NCBI GenBank assembly: GCA_036785705.1
Contig: JAWUZG010000004.1
Location: forward strand, 11,025,501-11,089,500
Length of the DNA stretch: 64,000 bases
DNA from: Acanthornis magna
Taxonomy: Eukaryota; Chordata; Aves; Passeriformes; Acanthizidae
Direction: 5' to 3'
Shown here: piece after piece, positions 39,322-48,565 of the stretch
Layout of the letters: each line of letters opens with the position of its first letter
Numbering within the stretch: position 1 is the first letter of the stretch
Translations under genes and position numbers: made by a program
The notes under the pieces: generated by a model
Databases searched by the model: none
Seen by the model: only the letters and a program-made list of their open reading frames with translations
Told to the model about the DNA's origin: nothing

Positions 39322-39352
<31 letters not shown>

Positions 39353-41886
39353 AGTCACATTGTAACACTTGTTAACCTTTCCTTAGCTGCATTTAAACTG
39401 ATTTGGGCACATTATTTTTGGAGAAAGAGTTCAAATTTTAGCAACAGTACAATGTTAATATATACAAAAAGCCTTTACCTAATGATATGTTTAAATAACA
39501 TAATTTTACTGAGATGTAAGTGGATGCAGAGTTGTGAGGATATTTATTAAATTATATTTATTAAAACTATTTGTGTAACAAAAAACATAAATAAAAACTA
39601 TTTTAAAGTGTCATCAAAGTAAGAAAAATACATTAGTTTTATGAAGGTATCTATATGTGCTTTTAAAATGCTTCTTTTCTATATTTATTTCTTCTGTGCT
39701 GAATATATACATTAAACATTATTTGCAAGTTGCATTTTATGTTATTTCTGATCAGCTGAAGATTTTCCTTTAAAATAAAATAATAAAAAGAATATATAAT
39801 TTGCTCTTAACTCTTTTAAACTTTAATGTGAATATTTGATTCTGGATCATTGCTCTATGAATCCTATTGAAAGGTAACTTTCTGTTTCAAGAAACCAAGA
39901 GCAATGATGCAAATGTCACTGAACATTTCCAAGTGAGATTTAAATTGTTATTAAACTCAGGAATAATAAGACAAAAAATTATATATGTAGGGCTAATACA
40001 TGTATGAAGATATTTCAAAAGAATAGTTCTGGAGATAAGCCATGTATACGCAGAGTCATTTGTCGTAGTTCTTACCTATTCCTGCTGTTAGTAAAGGGAG
40101 TTGCCTAGAATGTTTGCCAAATACCTGATTAGATAGAGAAAATGAACATTACTACCGCTGGTGTAGCAAAAATTGCAATAGATCTTGAATGAAACTTATT
40201 TCTGGTTGCTTGTTGGCTATTAACTTGATAAAACTTTCATGTAAGTGGTTGTATCTAGGTCTGTTGTGAAAGCGCTTATTATTTTCTGCATCCATAATTT
40301 GATAGTTCCCTATAATGCTTGAAACTCATTGCATAAATACTTTGAAAAAAAAAGTTGTGAGATTTTTCAAAGTACATTGATACAGTATTTAGTATTTAGC
40401 TATTGTAACAGTGAACATCAGTACTATTGCATGATGCATTCAATAAAATTTCATATTGTAATTTCAGCATATTAGCATTCAGACATTAGCAGTGTGGCAT
40501 TAAAGCAAAGGACAAAATTATTAAAGTAATAATATATTATTGTTCCAGTAATCTTTAAATTGTATTCAAAGTGGTAAGCAAGATGCAAATCAGATCCATG
40601 AGACATTATTCTTGCCCCAGCAAGCATGTGCATATGCACAGATGCACAGATGTACTGTTCCCATCAGATAGTTTTTAAGCAATATATGTTTTTGCTGTCA
40701 CCAAAGACATTCTTGAAACTTTTGTTCACTCGTTACCTTATTATATAACTTCATTCCTTCATCTTCTTGATATCTAACTTCTGTTTGGATTTTTTTATTA
40801 TTGTTTCCTTATGTCATATTGGATCTAATATTTTCTTTTCCCCTTTGATTCTCCTTTTAACATTCCCCTAAGGGACTGGACTATGGTAAATACTGCGATT
40901 CTCGAAAACTTAATACCACAGGCAATCAGCATAACAGAATTTGTTAAACTAAATGTATCAGGAACATCTGGAAAATCCCAAAGTAATACTGTTTTATATT
41001 TATTAAATAACATTATATCCTTTGATTTCATTTTTCACAGAGCCTGTTCAATACACCATCTCAGATTTTCCCTCGTTTCATCATGAGAGTAAAAAAAATA
41101 GAAAATATAAAATAAGCCCAATAGGAAAAAAATTCTCTTAAAGTTATTTTTAAAGAAAATTAATCACCTTCATACTTCTATTCAAAATTATACTGTCTTT
41201 TTCATGTAATTATATCAGCTGTTACTATCACCATAACAAATTGACTTTTTTTAAGCCTAAAAATATGAATTGAAGCAATTAACTAAACATTCCTTAGTAA
41301 TCATGGTCTTCAGGTACTACACTTACAACATGTACTGTATACTAAATTTGCATGCTTATTTTTATTCATGTAAAATTGAAGACTATGTAAATGTTACCAA
41401 TAAAAGGCCTAGAGAAAGGAAAAATACATACGTAAATAAATGTCTTAATAAACCTGAAGTTGGCTGGGGCATAGATTCATGTGGGTGATATTCAGCCTGA
41501 GACTTGAGGACAGAGAGATGTCTATGGTGTCTACCTGCAGGCAAGCATGGCCTGACTCCATCTGCCCTACAAAGGCAGGGGAACCCTGGGGCACCTGGGG
41601 AACCCTGAGGCATCAGACACATGCACAAGAGTGGCACAGAGGCATGGGGCATGCAATAGGGTGATCCTTCTTTAGGCAGCAGCCAGGAGGGGGTAAGGCC
41701 TTTTGATGACATCACATGTCTTGGTGTGGGTTTCCAGACAACAAATATTAATGAAACCTTGACAGCCAGTCAGGCCTCTCAAAACTAAGCATGTGGTCAG
41801 CTTAAGAAATTCCTTTAGGATTCTCCTATTTAGCCACTAAATAAAAATTATAAAGTAGTTTATACCACAAGAGTAAATGTCTCCCA
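38096..41886. other. AT-rich non-coding DNA with one microsatellite
   Basis: No gene or transposon recognised, apart from the AAAT repeat listed separately. The stretch 41,480-41,700 is GC-richer, with a short repeated CCCTGGGGCACC/CCTGAGGCATC pattern but no coding structure I can support. Confidence 0.5.
39320..39353. repeat. AAAT tetranucleotide microsatellite
   Basis: About eight uninterrupted ATAA/AAAT units. Perfect repeats of this length are often polymorphic. Confidence 0.9.
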
Positions 41887-42130
41887 AAATTGAAAAAAAC
41901 CAACCAACCAACCAACCAAAAACACCAAACCAAACCAAAAACAAAAACAAACAACCCCCCAAGAAAACCAAACCAAAAAACCCAATAAAAACAAAACAAA
42001 ACAAAACAAAACAAAACAAAACAAAACAAAACAAAACAAAACAAAACAAAACACCAAAAAAACCCCAAACCAAACAAACAAAAAACCCCCAAAAAACAAA
42101 AAAAAACCCCCAAACACAACAAAACCCCAA
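41887..42130. repeat. A/C-only low-complexity block with AAAAC microsatellite
   Basis: About 240 bp made almost wholly of A and C on the plus strand. It contains CAAC units (41,900-41,920), a perfect run of about 12 ACAAA units (41,991-42,052) and further CCCC/AAAA patches. It produces 97-104 codon open frames in several frames at once (Lys/Gln/Pro/Asn on one strand, Phe/Leu/Gly/Cys on the other), none of which is a gene. Confidence 0.9.
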
Positions 42131-42158
42131 AACCCACAAATCAGAACCCACAAATCAG
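42131..42158. repeat. 14-bp exact tandem duplication
   Basis: AACCCACAAATCAG occurs twice in a row directly after the A/C-rich block. Confidence 0.85.
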
Positions 42159-42268
42159 AGAAATGGCTCTAGGTGTCTTCCATGTGATTAATCGTAAGAA
42201 ATAAACACTTAAGTGAAATAATTTGTCTTCTAGAAATGTCTGGTTCTCTTTGATTTCTGCTTCTTTGA

Positions 42269-43185
42269 ATCACAGAATCATAGAACAGCTCAGGTTGGAA
42301 GGGACTTCAAAAGATCCTCTGTTCAACCTTTTGCTGGAAAAGGAACCAACCTGAGATCACCTAGCTCCCTGTCCAGTTTCATTTTGAAAACCTTTGATGA
42401 CAGGGACTCTGCCACATCCCTTGGAAGGCTGTCCAAGTGAATCACTCTGTTCTTACTGTAAATAATTTCTTTCTTTTATCAAGATGAAACCTCTCCAAGT
42501 GCAACTTATACCCATCACCCATTGTCCTCTCTACGCATCTCCTTGTGACAAGAGAGCCTCCATCCTCTTTGTAGCAAAGCTTCAAGTACTGGTTCCCCTT
42601 GAACTTTATCTTCTGCAAGGGGCAGAACCTTATACTTTGTCAATCTATCAGCCACTTCGCAGTCCAGGCATCCAATCTGTGTCTAGCCAATTTGTCCAGG
42701 ACGAGGCTGCGGAAAGCGGTTTTGAACACTTTGCTGAACTCCAGGTAAATAACATCCATGCTCTCCTGACAAATCTGCTTAATTAGGCATAATTTGCCTT
42801 AAGCAAATCAGTGCTGCCTTTTCCCTGTCACCTGCATCATTTGATTTGGAATATTTTCTAGAAGAACTCATTACAATACTTTTCCAGGGAATGATGTAAA
42901 ACTAGCGGGCCTGAAGTTTCTTCGGTCTTTTTTTGGGGCCTTACTGTAGATGTCATTTGCTCTTTTTCGGTCATGAGGTGTCCCCTGATCTCAGGATATT
43001 TCAACTATTATAGGCAGTGACCTTGCAGCAGTGTTAGCCACTTCCCTTGAACCCTGGGGTGGATTCTGTTCAGGGACATGAATTTGTGTGGATTGAGTTC
43101 TTGCAAGAGGCCACAGACCAATCTTTCCTTGACTACTGATGTGATGACATGTGCATTGTAAAAGCTACCTGATCCTGTGATCTGG
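42269..43185 (-). mobile_element. CR1 LINE, minus strand, with ORF2 reverse-transcriptase remains and internal deletion
   Basis: The 3' end lies at the left (AATCACAGAATCATAGAAC), followed by CR1 3' untranslated sequence to about 42,590. From about 42,640 to 43,185 the minus strand translates, with frameshifts and stops, to the N-terminal half of the CR1 reverse transcriptase. LLQELNPHKFMSLNRIHPRV (near 43,090) matches the region before the RT core. FTSFPGK (near 42,890) matches the conserved SLTS-PGK block. DVIYLEFSKVFKT (near 42,740) corresponds to the RT motif YLDFSKAFDT, with its aspartates changed. The catalytic C-terminal half between this and the 3' UTR is missing, so either about 1 kb was deleted or two fragments lie side by side. 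It cannot be active. Confidence 0.83.
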
Positions 43186-44284
43186 TGTTGAGTTAATATA
43201 ATTAGTAATTCATAGGGTATGTATATGTTCATAGAGTATGTACTTTCATGAGTATGAACTAAAAAATTAGAGCTGCATCAAAAGGTACTCCAATTTTTAC
43301 ATTACTATATTCTCCTAAATATATTTTATAAAAAATTTATATATTTATGCAATACAATATCAAGTGAGAATAGATATGGAAACTAAAACAGGGCTTTGAC
43401 TTTATTTTGTTACCCTTAACAACATTTTTTAAATTAGTGACTTTTTATAGTTATTATTTTTTAGCATGTATATGAAGGACAGAAATAACTAGAAAAACAT
43501 TAAGAATTTTCCTTATTTTGCTGATCTGAGTGTAGGTGAACAGAATAAAGTGATTTAAGGAAGTAGCTAATCACTGTGTCAGCCATATACTTTGCTAAAT
43601 AAAATATAAAGAAAAGAGAGTTCAAGTATTAAATGTAGAAATCTGAGCATTTTCAAAGTTTTGGAGCCAAAATAACCAATTTGGGGCATATGTAATGTCT
43701 GGATGTGTTGCTCAGAAAAATGAATAAGGGATGAAATTAGCTTTGCGCTTTGCAACGTTAATTAAGTGTTCCAGGATTTTGTGTTTCAGTAAGTTATGCT
43801 TTACGCTGTTTCTCTCTGAAATGGCCCACAATGATATTTAATATGGACTACAAACTGCAGTAGTGTGAAGCATTCTGCAACACATAAGCTACCTAAATGT
43901 GTGAGACAAAGTCATAATCTTTCAAAACCTCATCTACCATAGTATAATTACATGATTACACCTCTGAACTTCTCATTTCATCTTACTTTAACCTGTTAAT
44001 CAAAAATGTTTTATAAAAGAGATGAGTGATAATACCCCTGTATTTTGGAAGGTCACTTGAATTTTAATAATATTCTGTTTTTCAAGGTTCATAATGTATT
44101 TTCAATTTACTATAGTTTGACCTTGGCAATGGAAGTTTCTTTCTGTCAGATGAAAGTGTAAGGAATGTACCTTGGTTTCCTACAGAACAAGTCATAAATA
44201 AGAACTCTTTTCCCTTTTAAATACAAATGCTAAATAAAATATAGAAGTTCATTTTAAGTTTATTTTAACTATGTCTTGATAAAA
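43186..44284. other. AT-rich non-coding DNA, no gene recognised
   Basis: About 1.1 kb between a CR1 and an LTR. It has no coding frame, RNA gene or repeat that I recognise. Confidence 0.55.
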
Positions 44285-44691
44285 ATCCCTGTCCTGGGGT
44301 GATGTAATGATAATCCTGTATCTCATATCGTTTGCATGCCTGCCTAAAATGTCCTGTAGCTTTAACTGTGCTCAGCAGCCAGGAGAAGCTCTGCCAACGC
44401 GGGATGTTTTGAAACTCTCCCCCGCTCGGCTGTTCCGGGAGGAAGGGACATTGCTTAGTCGGGCTGCTGCTGCTGCTGTGACTGTTGCTTTTTCCCCCTC
44501 CTCCTCTGGGATTGCTTCTTCATCGTCTTTTTTTGGACCCTTTTTTTCCTCGACTATTTTGTCGGAGAACCCTGGGAGCCCCGGAGGACGGTGGACAGGA
44601 AATCCTTGGGAGGGAAACCCCCGGAAAGGGGTAGCTACGCCTGAGGATAAGGACACTAAAGTTCATCAACTGTTCATTTGGGTTTCGTGAT

Positions 44692-44724
44692 TCCTTTTCC
44701 CTTTTCCCTTTTCCCTTTCCCCTC
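44692..44724. repeat. CCCTTTT pyrimidine repeat within LTR
   Basis: Four to five CCTTTTCC-type units inside the solo LTR. The repeat is likely expanded relative to other copies of the family. Confidence 0.7.
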
Positions 44725-44751
44725 ACCTGGGCCTGTGGGAGAGTTGTGCTG

Positions 44752-44757
44752 AATAAA
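44752..44757 (+). terminator. LTR polyadenylation signal AATAAA
   Basis: AATAAA lies about 130 bp before the LTR end, after the pyrimidine repeat. That is the expected R-region position. Confidence 0.6.
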
Positions 44758-44892
44758 CACCTTTTTCCACTTTCATTCCAGAGCCTCTGCTGTTGTGGGG
44801 GAGGGGGAGCCGGAAGCCTTTGCTGTGGGGGGAGGTGTTCTGTTCAGAGCCCGTTCCACCCAGGAAAATTGTCTCTAACCCAAGACAACCCC

Positions 44893-47113
44893 CTAAAAAA
44901 CAACCTATAACAATAATAAAAAACCTTATCCTTGACCAAAAACTATGAGTTTTCCTGACAAAATTGCATTTACAGTACCATTCTAGGTACCACTTGCAAA
45001 GTGTAATTATGTAACTAATATTAACTAAGTGGCTAATTCTGGGTCTGTGAATCACAAAAATGGATGAAATTAGCTAAATTTGGATACTAAATTCAAGGAA
45101 AAGAAAATATCACAATATATTTTATGTTTTAATTCAGGCCAGGACTGGTTGGGTTTCAGCTGTAAGTAAATTTAATGAGTAAGTAGGTAAGAAAGACATG
45201 GAAATAACAGTTTCATTGGAAAGTATACCTCCAAAAGTGGGGAGAAAAGGGTACTCAAGGTAGTAAGTGCAAGCTATGTTTTCCATTATCTCCAGTGTAG
45301 TAAAGTCAATCACTGGGGGGAAAAAAATGCACAAAATATTTTCCTTCATAAAAGAAATGAGAAAATTTATATTTTATATGTCTTTTTCATTATGTTATGT
45401 TATATTTATTATATTATGCAGATATTATTCTGACTGCATAGAATTAAATTAAACATAATCTCTTAGGTCAAAATTAATACAAACTGAAGCAGTAACAGAC
45501 ACCAAAAGGATATCTTATTAAAAGTCTTTGATAGTTCTGTGAAAAAAACATTGACTTGAATATAGCCTCTCTGTTTAATATGGAAAACAGGATTTTTTTT
45601 ATTCTCAAGACTAAAATTAGTATCAAAGGAAACTGCAAAACCTCAACATTTCTGAATTAGGAAAGATGAAGTACAGAAACTAATATGTATATAGATGTGA
45701 ATTAATGAATAAGTCTATATGTGACAGAGAGAAAAGGCAGAGTCAATGAGATACTGTCACAGAAAAACAGTGTGGGTTGTTTAGTTTTTTTTTTCAAACA
45801 CAAATGTGATTAACTCAGATGTGGAAAACATATCAAAGGCAAGTATCCAGAGGCTATGTGCATAAGTGGATTTTTTTTTTTATCATTTCACTCAGTATTT
45901 TTTTCACTTCAGTTGTTGCTATTTAAGTTGAAGTGAAAAACTGTTCTTTTACTCTTTGAAGCCTTTTTGTCAGTCGCTGACACCATATCCTTGAGTGAAA
46001 AGGCTTACATATGTTGAAGCCAGTTGAGCTTGTTATGATAAAATAGTGAGTAGGAAAGGAATAAAGAATGATTTTATTCTATTTCAGGATGACTGAATCA
46101 TATGATTTCATAGGGGGAGAGACGAAGTACTGTCTGATGAAGGAAGAGTATTTGAGATGCACTTGTAGTGAACTTAAGGTAATTCTGTAAAGATGACAAC
46201 CACCAATGGCAAAAGAGGTTCAGGGTGAGCTGTATCTAAAATACTGAAATGAAAGAGATTTCTTAGAAAAGATGTGAATTTATTCTGCATAATAAGATGT
46301 CAGTTATTGTTAATGGACCACCTTCATTATGTTTTCTGGAAGAGTTGTTTTTTTTTTTTAAATTTATATGCACATACAAACAGATGGGTCATCAACTAAT
46401 AACTAAGAATTATAACATTTTTTAAAAGTGTTGATCTTCTGTTGTTGGCCTTCTGTTCCCTCTGGCTTTCATCCTGATGATGTATTGTACCAATGCGGCA
46501 CTAGCACAACAGTGATCAGAGCTTTTATAGATTATGAGTTGTTGACAGACACTTTTATAACACTTTTGTTATAAGAATGCACTATTATGGTATTTCACTA
46601 CATCAGATAGGAAAAAAAATGAGCCATGTTGGAAAAAAAGAAATATGTACCTAAAAGATCAGCAGATGGATGAAGATTTTGTAATATATTTTGTAAAAAA
46701 AAGAAGTATTGATTTTACAGGTGAGCCTCAACTTTTAAATAGTCCACATTTTCTGAGTTAAATTTATAATGATCAACAGAAAAGGACCTTCACTACCAGG
46801 CTATTTTTTTTCTGTGATTCTGTCTCTATACAATATATCAGAAGATTGTTATGTTTGTGTTTAAGCCAGGTGTTGTCTTCCCTATCATGTGGCTTACCTT
46901 AGAGTTACAAGTTGTAAAGTATCTTTTCCACTTCTTGATTTTTAAAGGAGGTGAGCTGCCCTTTGAAGCAGGCATTTAGAAAAATTAGGCACATGGTCAT
47001 GAAAGCCACTTTGATAATATTATTTAGAATTAACTGACAGAACTGGCAGGTAGGACCATCTGTCTGCTGTGCCTCTTTATGTTTTAGGATATGTTAACTA
47101 GTGACAGACTTTG
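44893..47113. other. AT-rich non-coding DNA, no gene recognised
   Basis: No gene or transposon recognised between two LTRs. T/A homopolymers occur near 45,592, 45,787, 45,871 and 46,350. Confidence 0.55.
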
Positions 47114-47874
47114 ATTATTGCATTGGGTTGGCATGGCCAGGTTTTGGTCTACAGGGGTGGCTTCTGTGAGAAGCTGCCAGAAGCTTCCTCTGTGTCCAGC
47201 AGAGCCAATCCCAGCTGGCTCCAAGATGAATGTGCCACTGGCCAAACTGGAGCCTATAAGAAATGATGGCAACACCTCTATGATAATATATTTAAGAAGA
47301 AAAAATAAATTATAGCACAGAAATGATTAGTCTCTGAGAAAAGCGGAGTGAGAATATGTGAGAAGATCAACTGCAGACATGAAGCTCAGTGAAGAAGGAG
47401 GGAAAGGAAGTGCTCCAGGCCCTGAAGCTGAGATTCAGTGCAGCCCACGGTGCAGACCATGGTGAGGCAGCTGCATTTCTGCAGCCCATGGGGGACCACA
47501 GGGATGCAGAGATCCACCCACAGCCTGTGGAGGAGACCAACACCAGAGCAGATAGATGCCTGAGAGGAGGCTGTAACCCATGGGAGGCACATGTTGGAGC
47601 AGATTCCTGGCAGGGACCTGGAGACTCGTGGACAGAGTAGCCCAACTTGGAGCAGGTTTGTCGTCAGGACTTGTGACCCTACGGGGAATCTGTGCTGTAG
47701 CAGGGGAATGACTTCTCTCCCTGAGAAACGCAAAAACCACGTGTGCTGAACCAACTGTAACCCTGTTTCCTGTCTCCCTGCACCTCTGGGTGAAGGAGGT
47801 AGAGCTAGGAAGGAGGTGTGGTGGTCTATCCTCCCCCCACTCCCCTTTCTCGGGCTACACTATGATCTGAGAAA

Positions 47875-48270
47875 TGTTTATTAGGCCTTGGGCCTTGATG
47901 AACCGCAACTGGGCTGAGCTCCTCTTGAGCTTATCAGAAACACTGTCTGCTGCCAGGAATTGGTGCTGTCTAACGCGCTCCTGCTTTTTTTTTTTTTTTT
48001 TATGAACAACCTTGGAACCCCTTTTTTTTTTTTTTTTTTGTCTTAATGACATAGAATTCTTATTCCCACACTTTTAAGGAAAGTTGCTGATCCAAAGTGT
48101 GGCCAGGATTAAACATTGTTATGACAAAGCCCATCCTCTTGCAGCTTATAAACAGCAGTCTAACAATGAGAACCTTTGAGCTCTTCTGGACCACAGTGGT
48201 CAGTGCTGTCACTTTTATATTAAATCTGTTTTTACTGATACCTTTACTGGTGATTCTTTAAATGATCTCA
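47875..48270 (+). mobile_element. Nested element inside the LTR, LTR-like, unclassified
   Basis: The sequence that the host LTR family should have breaks off after ...CTGAGAAA and resumes with GGAGGGAGAGATTGAGTGAAGG. The insert starts TGTTTATTAGGCC and ends near TGATCTCA. It contains two T runs of 17 and 18 bases (47,985-48,001 and 48,022-48,039) separated by 20 bases. A late TTATATTAAATCTG block (near 48,214) could serve as an LTR polyadenylation region. TG...CA edges and this layout suggest a second LTR. The sequence at the left junction (ATGATCTGAGAAAT, 47,862) resembles that at the right end (ATGATCTCAAAATA, 48,263), but I cannot fix a clean target duplication. Confidence 0.5.
47985..48039. 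repeat. Paired poly-T tracts
   Basis: Seventeen Ts, a 20-base spacer (ATGAACAACCTTGGAACCCC), then eighteen Ts. Both lie within the nested element. Confidence 0.9.
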
Positions 48271-48361
48271 AAATAGTCATTCATAGCAGGAGGGAGAGAT
48301 TGAGTGAAGGTGTTTTAATGTCTGCTTTTACTTCTCAATGTCCTGCTCTGACTTTATTAGT

Positions 48362-48367
48362 AATAAA
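48362..48367 (+). terminator. LTR polyadenylation signal AATAAA
   Basis: AATAAA in TAGTAATAAATTCAG, about 195 bp before the end of the outer LTR, at the position of the family's polyadenylation signal. The insertion upstream does not remove it. Confidence 0.6.
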
Positions 48368-48565
48368 TTCAGTTAATATCCCTAATTCGAGCCTGTTATG
48401 TCCATGATGGTATTTGGTGAGTGATTTGTCTTTTGGACATTATCTCAACCCCTGAACCCTTCCTTATATTCTCTTTTCCCTGTCCAGTTACAAAGGGGAA
48501 AGAGAGAGTGACCCATACCTGGCTGAGTGCCTGGCATCCAGCCAGGGTCAGCCCACTACAAGTAT

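Larger units (their letters stand above)
44290..44887 (+). mobile_element. Solo LTR, ERVL-like, CpG-containing
   Basis: A 598-bp LTR that starts TGTCCTGGGGTGATG and ends CCAAGACA. Flanking pentamers ATCCC (44,285-44,289) and ACCCC (44,888-44,892) match at four of five bases, consistent with a slightly mutated target duplication. It contains a CTG run (44,465-44,479), a CCCTTTT-type pyrimidine repeat (44,692-44,724) and AATAAA (44,752-44,757). R/U5-like sequence follows. I recognise it as a songbird LTR. It is GC-rich in an AT-rich setting and still holds several CpGs, which suggests a fairly recent insertion. Its 127-codon open frame is a by-product of composition. Confidence 0.87.
47119..48560 (+). 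mobile_element. Solo LTR of an avian endogenous retrovirus, interrupted by a second insertion
   Basis: Starts TGCATTGGGTTGGCATGGCC and ends GGTCAGCCCACTACA. Flanking pentamers ATTAT (47,114-47,118) and AGTAT (48,561-48,565) match at four of five bases. It has a TATA-like box (ATATATTTAAG near 47,286), a long GC-rich middle with repeated GGAGCAG/CCCATGG motifs, a polyadenylation signal (TAATAAATTC, 48,361) and a U5 ending in the GGCATCCAGCCAGGGTCA block. I know this as a very common songbird LTR about 1-1.3 kb long. About 0.4 kb of unrelated sequence (47,875-48,270) splits it. Open frames of 83-122 codons on both strands inside it are not genes. Confidence 0.87.

Noticed and set aside
41826..42191. 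Several overlapping 97-104 codon frames on both strands
   Set aside because: Produced by the A/C-only low-complexity block, where stop codons cannot occur in most frames.
44307..44690. 127-codon open frame rich in Ser/Pro/Gly
   Set aside because: Entirely inside the GC-rich solo LTR; LTRs of this kind do not encode proteins in this position.
47367..47754. Overlapping frames of 83-122 codons on both strands
   Set aside because: Located in the GC-rich middle of the 47-kb LTR, with no domain match.
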